From the NCBI RefSeq assembly GCF_027579695.1, contig NC_083586.1:1353501-1417500 (forward strand): a stretch of 64,000 bases of DNA, read 5' to 3'. Source of the DNA: Neoarius graeffei (Eukaryota > Chordata > Actinopteri > Siluriformes > Ariidae). This document shows positions 1 through 14,500 of this stretch, piece after piece. Each line of letters opens with the position of its first letter. Position 1 is the stretch's first letter. The position numbers and the translations under genes were made by a program. The notes under the pieces are model-generated. The model was not told where the DNA came from and made no database searches. It was given only the letters and a program-made list of their open reading frames with translations.

Positions 1-3000
1 TGATTCATGTTAGCTTCAACGCTGCACAAAGTGATTCATGTTTGATTCACGTTAGCTTCATGGCTGCACAATGTGAGTCATGTTAACTTCATGGCTGCAC
101 AAAGTGATTCATGTTAGCTTCATAGCTGCACAAAGTGATTCATGTTAGATCATAGCTGCACAAAGTGATTCATGTTTGATTCACGGTAGCTACATAGCTG
201 CACAAAGTAATTCATGTTAGCTTCATGGCTGCACAAAGTGAGTCATGTTAGCTTCATGGCTGCACAAAGTGAGTCATGTTAGCTTCATGGCTGTAAAAAG
301 TGAGTCATGTTAGCTTCATGGCTGCACAAAGTGAGTCTTGTAAGCTTCATGGCTGCACAAAGTAAGTCATGTTAGCTTCATGGCTGCACAAAGTAAGTCA
401 TGTTAGCTTCATGGCTGCACAAAGTGAGTCATGTTAGCTTCATGGCTGCACAAAGTGAGTCATGTTAGCTTCATGGCTGCACAAAGTGAGTCATGTTAGC
501 TTCGTAGCTGCCCAAAGTGATTCATTTTAGCTTTGTAGCTGCACAAAGTGATTCATGTTAACTTCATGGCTGCACAAAGTGAGTCTTGTTAGCTTCAACG
601 TTGCACAAAGTGATTCATGTTTGATTCACGTTAGCTTCATGGCTGCACAAAGTGAGTCATGGTAGCTTCATGGCTGCACAAAGTGAGTCATGTTCGCTTC
701 ATGGCTGCACAAAGTGAGTCATGTTAGCTTCATGGCTGCACAAAGTGATTCATGTTAGCTTCATGGCTGCACAAAGTGAGTCCTGCGAGCTTCATGGCTG
801 CACAAAGTGAGTCATGTTAGCTTCATGGCTGCACAAAGTGAGTCATGTTAGCTTCATGGCTGCACAAAGTGATTCATGTTAGCTTCATGGCTGCACAAAG
901 TGAGTCATGTTAGCTTCATGGCTGCACAAAATGAGTCATGTTAGCTTCATGGCTGCACAAAGTGAGTCATGTAAGCTTCGTGGCTGCACAAAATGATTCA
1001 TGTTAGCTTCGTGGCTGCACAAAGTGATTCATGTTAGCTTCATAGCTGCACAAAGTGATTCATGTTAGCTTCATGGCTGCACAAAGTGATTCATGTTAGC
1101 TTCATAGCTGCACAAAGTGATTCATGTTAGCTTCATGGCTGCACAAAGTTACTCATGTTAGCTTCATGGCTGCACAAAGTTACTCATGTTAGCTTCATGG
1201 CTGCACAAAGTTACTCATGTTAGCTTCATGGCTGCACAAAGTGAGTCATGTTAGCTTCATGGCTGCACAAAGTGATTCATGTTAGCTTCATGGCTGCACA
1301 AAGTGAGTCATGTTAGCTTCGTGGCTGCACAAAATGATTCATGTTAGCTTCGTGGCTGCACAAAGTGATTCATGTTAGCTTCATGGCTGCACAAAGTGAG
1401 TCCTGCGAGCTTCATGGCTGCACATAGTGATTCATGTTAGCTTCAACGCTGCACAAAGTGATTCATGTTTGATTCACGTTAGCTTCATGGCTGCACAAAG
1501 TGAGTCATGTTCGCTTCATGGCTGCACAAAGTGAGTCATGTTCGCTTCATGGCTGCACAAAGTGAGTCATGTTCGCTTCATGGCTGCACAAAGTGAGTCA
1601 TGTTCGCTTCATGGCTGCACAAAGTGAGTCATGTTAGCTTCATGGCTGCACAAAGAGAGTCATGTTAGCTTCATGGCTGCACAAAGTGATTCATGTTAGC
1701 TTCATGGCTGCACAAAGTGAGTCCTGCGAGCTTCATGGCTGCACAAAGTGAGTCATGTTAGCTTCATGGCTGCAGAAAGTGAGTCATGTTAGCGTCATGG
1801 CTGCACACAGTGAGTCATGTTAGCTTCATGGCTGCACAAAGTGAGTCATGTTAGCTTCGTAGCTGCACAAAGTGATTCATGTTAGCTTCGTAGCTGCACA
1901 AAGTGATTCATGTTAACTTCATGGCTGCACAAAGTGATTCATGTTTGATTCACGTTAGCTTCTTGGCTGCACAAAGTGAGTCATGGTAGCTTCATCGCTG
2001 CACAAAGTGAGTCATGTTCGCTTCATGGCTGCACAAAGTGAGTCATGTTAGCTTCATGGCTGCACAAAGTGAGTCATGTTAGCTTCATGGCTGCACAAAG
2101 AGAGTCATGTTAGCTTCATGGCTGCACAAAGCGATTCATGTTAGCTTCATGGCTGCACAAAGCGATTCATGTTAGCTTCATGGCTGCACAAAGCGATTCA
2201 TGTTAGCTTCATGGCTGCACAAAGTGATTCATGTTAGCTTCATGGCTGCACAATGTGAGTCCTGCGAGCTTCATGGCTGCACAAAGTGAGTCATGTTAGC
2301 TTCATGGCTGCACAAAGTGAGTCATGTTAGCTTCATGGCTGCACAAAATGAGTCATGTTAGCTTCATGGCTGCACAAAGTGAGTCATGTTAGCTTCGTGG
2401 CTGCACAAAATGATTCATGTTAGCTTCGTGGCTGCACAAAGTGAGTCATGTTAGCTTCATGACTGCACAAAGTGAGTCATGTTAGCTTCATGGCTGCACA
2501 AAGTGAGTCATGTTAGCTTCATGACTGCACAAAGTGAGTCATGTTAGCTTCATGGCTGCACAAAATGAGTCATGTTAGCTTCATAGCTGCACAAAGTGAT
2601 TCATGTTAGCTTCATGGCTGCACAAAGTGAGTCATGTTAGCTTCATGACTGCACAAAGTGAGTCATGTTAGCTTCATGGCTGCACAAAGTGAGTCATGTT
2701 AGCTTCGTGGCTGCACAAAATGATTCATGTTAGCTTCGTGGCTGCACAAAGTGAGTCATGTTAGCTTCGTGGCTGCACAAAATGATTCATGTTAGCTTCG
2801 TGGCTGCACAAAGTGATTTATGTTAGCTTCATAGCTGCACAAAGTGATTCATGTTAGCTTCATGGCTGCACAAAATGATTCATGTTAGCTTCGTGGCTGC
2901 ACAAAGTGATTTATGTTAGCTTCATAGCTGCACAAAGTGATTCATGTTAGCTTCATAGCTGCACAAAGTGATTCATGTTAGCTTCATGGATGCACAAAGT

Positions 3001-3440
3001 GAGTCATGTTAGCTTCATGGCTGCACAAAATGAGTCATGTTAGCTTCATGGCTGCACAAAGTGAGTCATGTTAGCTTCGTGGCTGCACAAAATGATTCAT
3101 GTTAGCTTCATGGCTGCACAAAGTGAGTCATGTTAGCTTCGTGGCTGCACAAAATGATTCATGTTAGCTTCGTGGCTGCACAAAGTGATTCATGTTAGCT
3201 TCATAGCTGCACAAAGTGATTCATGTTAGCTTCATGGCTGCACAAAGTGATTCATGTTAGCTTCATAGCTGCACAAAGTGATTCATGTTAGCTTCATGGC
3301 TGCACAAAGTGAGTCATGTTAGCTTCATGGCTGCACAAAATGAGTCATGTTCGCTTCATGGCTGCACAAAGTGAGTCATGTTAGCTTCGTGGCAGCACAG
3401 AATGATTCATGTTAGCTTCGTGGCTCACAAAGTGAGTCAT

Positions 3441-4584
3441 GTTAGCGTCGTGGCTGCACAAAATGATTCATGTTAGCGTCGTGGCTGCACAAAATGATTC
3501 ATGTTAGCTTCGTGGCTGCACAAAGTGATTCATGTTAGCTTCATAGCTGCACAAAGTGATTCATGTTAGCTTCATGGCTGCACAAAGTGATTCATGTTAG
3601 CTTCACAGCTGCACAAAGTGATTCATGTTAGCTACGTAGCTGCACAAAGTGATTTCATGTTAGCTTCATAAGCTGCACAAAGTGATTTATGTTAGCTACA
3701 TAGCTGCACAAAGTGATTCATGTTAGCTTCATAGGCTGCACAAAGTGAGTCATGTTAGCTTCATTATTGCTCAAAGTGAGTAATGTTAGCTTCATAGCTG
3801 CACTAAGTGATTCGTGTTAGCTTCATGGCTGCACAAAGTGAGTCCTGCGAGCTTCATAGCTGCACATAGTGATTCATGTTAGCTTCAATGCTGCACAAAG
3901 TGATTCATGTTTGATTCACGTTAGCTTCATGGCTGCACAAAGTGAGTCATGGTAGCTTCATGGCTGCACAAAGTGAGTCATGTTCGCTTCATGGCTGCAC
4001 AAAGTGAGTCATGTTAGCGTCGTGGCTGCACAAAATGATTCATGTTAGCGTCGTGGCTGCACAAAATGATTCATGTTAGCTTCGTGGCTGCACAAAGTGA
4101 TTCATGTTAGCTTCATAGCTGCACAAAGTGATTCATGTTAGCTTCATGGCTGCACAAAGTGATTCATGTTAGCTTCACAGCTGCACAAAGTGATTCATGT
4201 TAGCTACGTAGCTGCACAAAGTGATTTCATGTTAGCTTCATAAGCTGCACAAAGTGATTTATGTTAGCTACATAGCTGCACAAAGTGATTCATGTTAGCT
4301 TCATAGGCTGCACAAAGTGAGTCATGTTAGCTTCATTATTGCTCAAAGTGAGTAATGTTAGCTTCATAGCTGCACTAAGTGATTCGTGTTAGCTTCATGG
4401 CTGCACAAAGTGAGTCCTGCGAGCTTCATAGCTGCACATAGTGATTCATGTTAGCTTCAATGCTGCACAAAGTGATTCATGTTTGATTCACGTTAGCTTC
4501 ATGGCTGCACAAAGTGAGTCATGGTAGCTTCATGGCTGCACAAAGTGAGTCATGTTCGCTTCATGGCTGCACAAAGTGAGTCAT
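3441..4584 (+). repeat. 572-bp higher-order tandem duplication in the satellite
   Basis: The block at 3441-4012 is repeated at 4013-4584. Diagnostic variants recur at a constant offset of 572: the gttagcgtcg unit at 3441 and 4013, and the long unit with ttgattcacg at 3911 and 4483. 572 equals 18 monomers plus 14 bases, accounted for by one 11-bp insertion variant and three single-base insertions per copy. Confidence 0.85.
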
Positions 4585-7185
4585 GTTAGCTTCATGGCTG
4601 TACAAAGAGAGTCATGTTAGCTTCATGGCTGCAGAAAGTGATTCATGTTAGCTTCATGGCTGCACAAAGTGATTCATGTTAGCTTCATGGCTGCACAAAG
4701 TGATTCCTGCGAGCTTCATGGCTGCACAAAGTGAGTCATGTTAGCTTCATGGCTGCACAAAGTGAGTCATGTTAGCTTCATGGCTGCACAAAGTGAGTCA
4801 TGTTAGCTTCATTGCTGCACAAAGTGAGTCATGTTAGCTTCATGGCTGCACAAAGTGAGTCATGTTCGCTTCATGGCTGCACAAAGTGAGTCATGTTAGC
4901 TTCATGGCTGCTCAAAGTGAGTCATGTTAGCTTCATGGCTGCATAAAGAGACTCATGTTAGCTTCATGGCTGCACAAAGTGTGTCACGTTAGCTTCATGG
5001 CTGCACAAAATGAGTCATGTTAGCTTCATGGCTGCACAAAGTGAGTCATGTTAGCTTCGTGGCTGCACAAAATGATTCATGTTAGCTTCGTGGCTGCACA
5101 AAGTGATTCATGTTAGCTTCGTTGCTGCACAAAGTGATTCATGTTAGCTTCTTGGCTGCACAAAGTGATTCATGTTAGCTTCATGGCTGCACAAAGTGAT
5201 TCATGTTAGCTTCATAGCTGCACAAAGTGAGTCCTGCGAGCTTCATGGCTGCACAAAGTGAGTCATTTTAGCTTCATGGCTGCACAAAGTGAGTCATGTT
5301 AGCTTCATGGCTGCACAAAATGAGTCATGTTAGCTTCATGGCTGCACAAAGTGAATCATGTTAGCTTCGTGGCTGCACAAAGTGATTCATGTTAGCTTCG
5401 TGGCTGCACAAATTGATTCATGTTAGCTTCGTGGCTGCACAAAGTGATTCATGTTAGCTTCTTGGCTGCACAAAGTGATTCATGTTAGCTTCACGGCTGC
5501 ACAAAGTGATTCATGTTAGCTTCATGGCTGCACAAAGTGAGTCCTGCGAGCTTCATGGCTGCACAAAGTGAGTCATTTTAGCTTCATGGCTGCACAAAGT
5601 GAGTCATTTTAGCTTCATGGCTGCACAAAGTGAGTCCTGTTAGCTTCATGGCTGCACAAAATGAGTCATGTTAGCTTCATGGCTGCACAAAGTGAGTCAT
5701 GTTAGCTTCATAGCTGCACAAAGTGAGTCATGTTAGCTTCGTAGCTGCCCAAAGTGATTCATGTTAGCTTTGTAGCTGCACAAAGTGATTCATGTTAACT
5801 TCATGGCTGCACAAAGTGAGTCTTGTTAGCTTCAACGTTGCACAAAGTGATTCATGTTTGATTCACGTTAGCTTCATGGCTGCACAAAGTGAGTCATGTT
5901 AGCTTCATGGCTGCACAAAGTGAGTCCTGCGAGCTTCATGGCTGCACAAAGTGAGTCATGTTAGCTTCATGGCTGCACAAAATGAGGCATGTTAGCTTCA
6001 TGGCTGCACAAAGTGAGTCATGTTAGCTTCGTGGCTGCACAAAATGATTCATGTTAGCTTCGTGGCTGCACAAAGTGATTCATGTTAGCTTCATGGCTGC
6101 ACAAAGTGAGTCATGTTAGCTTCATGGCTGCACAAAGAGAGTCCTGCGAGCTTCATGGCTGCACAAAGTGATTCATGTTAGCTTCATGGCTGCACAAAGT
6201 GAGTCATGTTAGCTTCATGGCTGCACAAAGTGAGTCATTTTAGCTTCATGGCTGCACAAAGTGATTCATGTTAGCTTCATGGCTGCACAAAGTGAGTCAT
6301 GTTTGCTTCATGGCTGCACAATGTGAGTCATTTTAGCTTCATGGCTGCACAAAGTGAGTCATGTTAGCTTCATGGCTGCACAAAGTGAGTCATGTTAGCT
6401 TCATGGCTGCACAATGTGAGTCATGTTAGCTTCATGGCTGCACAAAGTGAGTCATGTTAGCTTCATTGCTGCACAAAGTGAGTCATGTTAGCTTCATAGA
6501 TGCACAAAGTGATTCATGTTAGCTTCATCGCTCCACACAGTGATTCATGTTGGCTTCATGGCTGCACAAAGTGATTCATGTTAGCTTCAACGCTGCACAA
6601 AGTGATTCATGTTTGATTTAAGTTAGCTTCATGGCTGCACAAAGTGAGTCATGGTAGCTTCATGGCTGCACAAAGTGAGTCATGTTCGCTTCAAGGCTGC
6701 ACAAAGTGAGTCATGTTAGCTTCATGGCTGCACAAAGTGAGTCATGTTAGCTTCATGGCTGCACAAAGAGAGTCATGTTAGATTCATGGCTGCACAAAGT
6801 GAGTCATGTTAGCTTCATGGCTGCACAAAGTGAATCATGTTAGCTTCATGGCTGCACAAAGTGATTCATGTTTGATTCACATTAGCTACATAGCTGCACA
6901 AAGTAATTCATGTTAGCTTCATGGCTGCACAAAGTGAGTCATGTTAGCTTCATGGCTGCACAAAGTGAGTCATGTTAGCTTCATGGCTGTAAAAAGTGAG
7001 TCATGTTAGCTTCATGGCTGCACAAAGTGAGTCTTGTAAGCTTCATGGCTGCACAAAGTAAGTCATGTTAGCTTCATGGCTGCACAAAGTGAGTCATGTT
7101 AGCTTCATGGCTGCACAAAGTGAGTCATGTTAGCTTCATGGCTGCACAAAGTGAGTCATGTTAGCTTCATGGCTGCACAAAGTGA

Positions 7186-10100
7186 TTCATGTTCGCTTCA
7201 TGGCTGCACAAAGTGATTCTTGTTAGCTTCATGGCTGCACAAAGTGATTCATGTTCGCTTCATGGCTGCACAAAGTGAGTCATGTTAGCTTCATGGCTGT
7301 ACAAAGTGAGTCATGTTAGCTTCATGGCTGCACAAAGTGAGTCTTGTAAGATTCATGGCTGCACAAAGTAAGTCATGTTAGCTTCATGGCTGCACAAAGT
7401 GAGTCATGTTAGCTTCATGGCTGCACAAAGTGAGGCATGTTAGCTTCATGGCTGCACAAAGTGATTCATGTTAGCTTCATGGCTGCACAAAGTGAGTCTT
7501 GTAAGATTCATGGCTGCACAAAGTAAGTCATGTTAGCTTCATGGCTGCACAAAGTGAGGCATGTTAGCTTCATGGCTGCACAAAGTGATTCATGTTAGCT
7601 TCATGGCTGCACAAAGTGAGTCATGTTAGCTTCGTGGCTGCACAAAGTGATTCTTGTTAGCTTCGTGGCTGCACAAAGTGATTCATGTTTGATTCACATT
7701 AGCTACATAGATGCACAAAGTAATTCATGTTAGCTTCATGGCTGCACAAAGTGAGTCATGTTAGCTTCATGGCTGCACAAAGTGATTCATGTTAGCTTCA
7801 TAGATGCACAAAGTGAGTCATGTTAGCTTCTTGGCTGTAGGTAGTGAGTCATGTTAGCTTTATGGCTGCACAAAGTGATTCATGTTAGCTTCACAGATGC
7901 ACAAAGTGATTCATGTTCGCTTCATGGCTGCACAAAGTGAGTCATGTTAGCTTCATGGCTGCACAAAGTGAGTCATGTTAGCTTCATGGCTGCACAAAGT
8001 GATTCATGTTAGCTTCATGGCTGCACAAAGTGAGTCATGTTAGCTACTTGTCTGTAGGTATTGAGTCATGTTAGCTTTATGGCTGCACAAAGTGAGTCAT
8101 GTTAGCTTCACAGATGCACAAAGTGATTAATGTAAGCTTCATGGCTGCACAAAGAGAGTCATGTTAGCTTCATGGCTGCACAAAGTGAGTCTTGTTAGCT
8201 TCATGGCTGCACAAAGTGAGTCATGTTAGCTTCATGGCTGCACAAAGTGAGTCATGTTAACTTCATGGCTGCACAAAGTGATTCATGTTAACTTCATGGC
8301 TGCACAAAGTGATTCGTATTATCTTCATGGCTGCACAAAGTGATTCGTGTTGGCTTCATGGCTGCACAAAGTGAGTCATGTTAGCTTAATCGCTGCACAA
8401 AGTGAGTCATGTTAGCTTCATTATTGCACAAAGTGAGTCATGTTAGCTTCATAGCTGCACAAAGTGATTCCTGTTAGCTTCATAGCTGCACAAAGTGATT
8501 CATGTTAGCTTCATAGCTGCACAAAGTGATTCATGTTTGATTCACGTTAGCTACATAGCTGCACAAAGTGATTAACGTTAGCTGCATAGCTGCACAAAGT
8601 GATTCATGTTATCTTCATGGCTGCACAAAGTGATTCATGTCAGCTTCATGGCTGCACAATGTGAGTCATGTTAGCTTCATGGCTGCACAAAGTGAGTCAT
8701 GTTAGCTTTATGGCTGCACAAAGTGAGTCATGTTAGCTTCATGGCTGCACAAAGTGAGTCATGTTAGCTTCATTGATGCACAAAGTGAGTCATGTTAGGT
8801 TCATAGATGCACAAAGTGATTCATGTTAGCTTCATCGCTGCACACAGTGATTCATGTTGGCTTCATGGCTGCACAAAGTGATTCATGTTAGCTTCAACGC
8901 TGCACAAAGTGATTCATGTTTGATTCACGTTAGCTTCATGGCTGCACAAAGTGAGTCATGTTAGCTTCTTGGCTACACAAAGTGAGTCATGTTAGCTTCA
9001 TGGCTGCAGAAATTGATTCATGTTAGCTTCATGGCTGCACAAAGTGAGTCATGTTAGCTTCATGGCTGCACAAAGTGAGTCATGTTAGCTTCGTGGCTGC
9101 ACAAAATGATTCATGTTAGCTTCGTGGCTGCACAAAGTGATTCATGTTAGCTTCATAGCTGCACAAAGTGATTCATGTTAGCTTCGTAGCTGCACAAAGT
9201 GATTTCATGTTAGCTTCATAAGCTGCACAAAGTGATTCATGTTAGCTTCATAGCTGCACAAAGTGATTCATGTTAGCTTCATGGCTGCACAAAGTGAGTC
9301 ATGTTAGCTTCATGGCTGCACAAAGTGAGTCATGTTAGCTTCATGGCTGCACAAAGTGATTCATGTTAGCTTCATGGCTGCACAAAGTGATTCATGTTCG
9401 CTTCATGGCTGCACAAAGTGATTCTTGTTAGCTTCATGGCTGCACAAAGTGATTCATGTTCGCTTCATGGCTGCACAAAGTGAGTCATGTTAGCTTCATG
9501 GCTGTACAAAGTGAGTCATGTTAGCTTCATGGCTGCACAAAGTGAGTCTTGTAAGATTCATGGCTGCACAAAGTAAGTCATGTTAGCTTCATGGCTGCAC
9601 AAAGTGAGTCATGTTAGCTTCATGGCTGCACAAAGTGAGGCATGTTAGCTTCATGGCTGCACAAAGTGATTCATGTTAGCTTCATGGCTGCACAAAGTGA
9701 GTCTTGTAAGATTCATGGCTGCACAAAGTAAGTCATGTTAGCTTCATGGCTGCACAAAGTGAGTCATGTTAGCTTCATGGCTGCACAAAGTGAGGCATGT
9801 TAGCTTCATGGCTGCACAAAGTGATTCATGTTAGCTTCATGGCTGCACAAAGTGAGTCATGTTAGCTTCGTGGCTGCACAAAGTGATTCTTGTTAGCTTC
9901 GTGGCTGCACAAAGTGATTCATGTTTGATTCACATTAGCTACATAGATGCACAAAGTAATTCATGTTAGCTTCATGGCTGCACAAAGTGAGTCATGTTAG
10001 CTTCATGGCTGCACAAAGTGATTCATGTTAGCTTCATAGATGCACAAAGTGAGTCATGTTAGCTTCTTGGCTGTAGGTAGTGAGTCATGTTAGCTTTATG

Positions 10101-11535
10101 GCTGCACAAAGTGATTCATGTTAGCTTCACAGATGCACAAAGTGATTCATGTTAGCTTCATGGCTGCACAAAGTGAGTCATGTTAGCTTCATGGCTGCAC
10201 AAAGTGAGTCATGTTAGCTTCATGGCTGCACAAAGTGATTCATGTTAGCTTCATGGCTGCACAAAGTGAGTCATGTTAGCTACTTGTCTGTAGGTATTGA
10301 GTCATGTTAGCTTTATGGCTGCACAAAGTGAGTCATGTTAGCTTCACAGATGCACAAAGTGATTAATGTAAGCTTCATGGCTGCACAAAGAGAGTCATGT
10401 TAGCTTCATGGCTGCACAAAGTGAGTCTTGTTAGCTTCATGGCTGCACAAAGTGAGTCATGTTAGCTTCATGGCTGCACAAAGTGAGTCATGTTAACTTC
10501 ATGGCTGCACAAAGTGATTCATGTTAACTTCATGGCTGCACAAAGTGATTCGTATTATCTTCATGGCTGCACAAAGTGATTCGTGTTGGCTTCATGGCTG
10601 CACAAAGTGAGTCATGTTAGCTTAATCGCTGCACAAAGTGAGTCATGTTAGCTTCATTATTGCACAAAGTGAGTCATGTTAGCTTCATAGCTGCACAAAG
10701 TGATTCCTGTTAGCTTCATAGCTGCACAAAGTGATTCATGTTAGCTTCATAGCTGCACAAAGTGATTCATGTTTGATTCACGTTAGCTACATAGCTGCAC
10801 AAAGTGATTAACGTTAGCTGCATAGCTGCACAAAGTGATTCATGTTATCTTCATGGCTGCACAAAGTGATTCATGTCAGCTTCATGGCTGCACAATGTGA
10901 GTCATGTTAGCTTCATGGCTGCACAAAGTGAGTCATGTTAGCTTTATGGCTGCACAAAGTGAGTCATGTTAGCTTCATGGCTGCACAAAGTGAGTCATGT
11001 TAGCTTCTTTGATGCACAAAGTGAGTCATGTTAGGTTCATAGATGCACAAAGTGATTCATGTTAGCTTCATCGCTGCACACAGTGATTCATGTTGGCTTC
11101 ATGGCTGCACAAAGTGATTCATGTTAGCTTCAACGCTGCACAAAGTGATTCATGTTTGATTCACGTTAGCTTCATGGCTGCACAAAGTGAGTCATGTTAG
11201 CTTCTTGGCTACACAAAGTGAGTCATGTTAGCTTCATGGCTGCAGAAATTGATTCATGTTAGCTTCATGGCTGCACAAAGTGAGTCATGTTAGCTTCATG
11301 GCTGCACAAAGTGAGTCATGTTAGCTTCGTGGCTGCACAAAATGATTCATGTTAGCTTCGTGGCTGCACAAAGTGATTCATGTTAGCTTCATAGCTGCAC
11401 AAAGTGATTCATGTTAGCTTCGTAGCTGCACAAAGTGATTTCATGTTAGCTTCATAAGCTGCACAAAGTGATTCATGTTAGCTTCATAGCTGCACAAAGT
11501 GATTCATGTTAGCTTCATGGCTGCACAAAGTGAGT
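7186..11535 (+). repeat. 2236-bp higher-order tandem duplication in the satellite
   Basis: The block from 7186 to about 9299 matches 9391 to about 11535. Rare variants fix the offset: ttggctgtag at 7831 and 10067, and tagctacttg at 8041 and 10277, both 2236 apart. The start marker ttcatgttcg is offset by 2205 (7186 and 9391), so copy two gained one 31-bp unit. Similarity ends where copy two switches to a cctgcgagc unit near 11535. Confidence 0.85.
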
Positions 11536-14500
11536 CCTGCGAGCTTCATGGCTGCACAAAGTGAGTCATGTTAGCTTCATGGCTGCACAAAGTGAGTCAT
11601 GTTAGCTTCATGGCTGCAGAAATTGATTCATGTTAGCTTCATGGCTGCACAAAGTGAGTCATGTTAGCTTCATGGCTGCACAAAGTGAGTCATGTTAGCT
11701 TCGTGGCTGCACAAAATGATTCATGTTAGCTTCGTGGCTGCACAAAGTGATTCATGTTAGCTTCGTAGCTGCACAATGTGATTCATGTTAGCTTCATAAC
11801 TGCACAAAGTGAGTCATGTTAGCTTCATTGTTGCACAAAGTGAGTCATGTTAGCTTCATAGCTGCACTGTGATTCCTGTTAGCTTCATAGCTGCACAAAG
11901 TGATTCATGTTAGCTTCATAGCTGCACAAAGTGATTCATGTTTGATTCACGTTAGCTACATAGCTGCACAAAGTGATTAACGTTAGCTACATAGCTGCAC
12001 AAAGTGATTCATGTTATCTTAATGGCTGCACAAAGTGATTCATGTTAGCTTCATGGCTGCACAAAGTGAGTCATGTTAGCTTCATGGCTGCACAAAGTGA
12101 GTCATGTTAGCTTCGTGGCTGCACAAAGTGATTCATGTTAGCTTCATGGCTGCACAAAGTGAGTCATGTTAGCTTCTTGTCTGTAGGTAGTGAGTCATGT
12201 TAGCTTTATGGCTGCACAAAGTGAGTCATGTTAGCTTCACAGATGCACAAAGTGATTCATGTTAGCTTCATAGGCTGCACAAAGTGAGTCATGTTAGCTT
12301 CATTATTGCTCAAAGTGAGTAATGTTAGCTTCATAGCTGCACTAAGTGCTTCATGTTAGCTTCATGGCTGCACAAAGTGTGTCCTGCGAGCTTCATAGCT
12401 GCACATAGTGATTCGTGTTAGCTTCATGGCTGCACAAAGTGAGTCTTGTTAGCTTCATGGCTGCACAAAGTGATTCATGTTAACTTCATGGCTGCACAAA
12501 GTGATTCATGTTAACTTCATGGCTGCACAAAGTGATTCGTGTTATCTTCATGGCTGCACAAAGTGATTCGTGTTAGCTTCATGGCTGCACAAAGTGAGTC
12601 ATGTGTGCTTCAAAGATGCACAAAGTGATTCATGTTAGCTTCATAAGCTGCACAAAGTGATTCATGTTAGCTTCATAGCTGCACAAAGTGAGTCATGTTA
12701 GCTTCATTATTGCACAAAGTGAGTCATGTTAGCTTCATAGCTGCACTAAGTGATTCCTGTTAGCTTCATAGCTGCACAAAGTGATTCATGTTAGCTTCAT
12801 AGCTGCACAAAGTGATTCATGTTTGATTCACGTTAGCTACATAGCTGCACAAAGTGATTAACGTTAGCTACATAGCTGCACAAAGTGATTCATGTTATCT
12901 TAATGGCTGCACAAAGTGATTCATGTTAGCTTCATGGCTGCACAAAGTGAGTCATGTTAGCTTCATGGCTGCACAAAGTGAGTCATGTTAGCTTCGTGGC
13001 TGCACAAAGTGATTCATGTTAGCTTCATGGCTGCACAAAGTGAGTCATGTTAGCTTCTTGTCTGTAGGTAGTGAGTCATGTTAGCTTTATGGCTGCACAA
13101 AGTGAGTCATGTTTGCTTCACAGATGCACAAAGTGATTCATGTTAGCTTCGTGGCTGCACAAAGTGAGTCATGTTAGCTTCGTGGCTGCACAAAGTGAGT
13201 CATGTTAGCTTCGTGGCTGCACAAAGTGATTCATGTTAGCTTCGTGGCTGCACAAAGTGATTCATGTTATCTTCGTGGCTGCACAAAGTGAGTCCTGCGA
13301 GCTTCATAGCTGCACATAGTGATTCATGTTAGCTTCATGGCTGCACAAAGTGAGTCATGTTAGCTTCATGGCTGCACAAAGTGAGTCATGTTAGCTTCAT
13401 GGCTGCCCAAAGTGAGTCATGTTAGCTGCATGGCTGCACAAAGTGAGTCTTGTTAGCTTCATGGCTGCACAATGTGAGTCATGTTAGCTTCATGGCTGCA
13501 CAAAGTGAGTCATGTTAGCTTCGTGGCTGCACAAAGTGAGTCATGTTAGCTTCATGGCTGCACAAAGTGAGTCATGTTAGCTTCATGGCTGCACAAAGTG
13601 AGTCATGTTAGCTTCATGGCTGCACAAAGTGAGTCTTGTTAGCTTCATGGCTGCACAATGTGAGTCATGTTAGCTTCATGGCTGCACAAAGTGAGTCATG
13701 TTAACTTCATGGCTGCACAAAGTGAGTCATGTTAGCTTCATGGCTGCACAAAGTGAGTCATGTTAGCTTCATGGCTGCACAAAGTGAGTCTTGTTAGCTT
13801 CATGGCTGCACAAAGTGAGTCATGTTAGCTTCATGGCTGCAGAAAGTGAGTCATGTTAGCTTCATGGCTGCACAAAGTGAGTCATGTTAGCTTCGTGGCT
13901 GCACAAAGTGAGTCATGTTAGCTTCGTGGCTGCACAAAATGATTCATGTTAGCTTCGTGGCTGCACAAAGTGATTCATGTTAGCTTCATAGCTGCACAAA
14001 GTGATTCATTTTAGCTTCATGGCTGCACAAAGTGATTCATGTTAGCTTTATAGCTGCACAAAGTGATTCATGTTAGCTTCATAGGCTGCACAAAGTGAGT
14101 CATGTTAGCTTCATTATTGCTCAAAGTGAGTAATGTTAGCTTCATAGCTGCACTAAGTGATTCATGTTAGCTTCATGGCTGCACAAAGTGAGTCATGTTA
14201 GCTTCATGGCTGCAGAAAGTGAGTCATGTTAGCTTCTTGTCTGTAGGTAGTGAGTCATGTTAGCTTTATGGCTGCACAAAGTGAGTCATGTTAGCTTCAC
14301 AGATGCACAAAGTGATTCATGTAAGCTTCATGGCTGCACAAAGTGATTCATGTTAGCTTCATGGCTCCACAAAGTGAGTCATATTAGCTTCATGGCTGCA
14401 GAAAGTGAGTCATGTTAGCTTTCTAGATGCACAAAGTGATTCATGTTATCTTCATGGCTGCACAATGTGAGTCATGTTAACTTCATGGCTGCACAAAGTG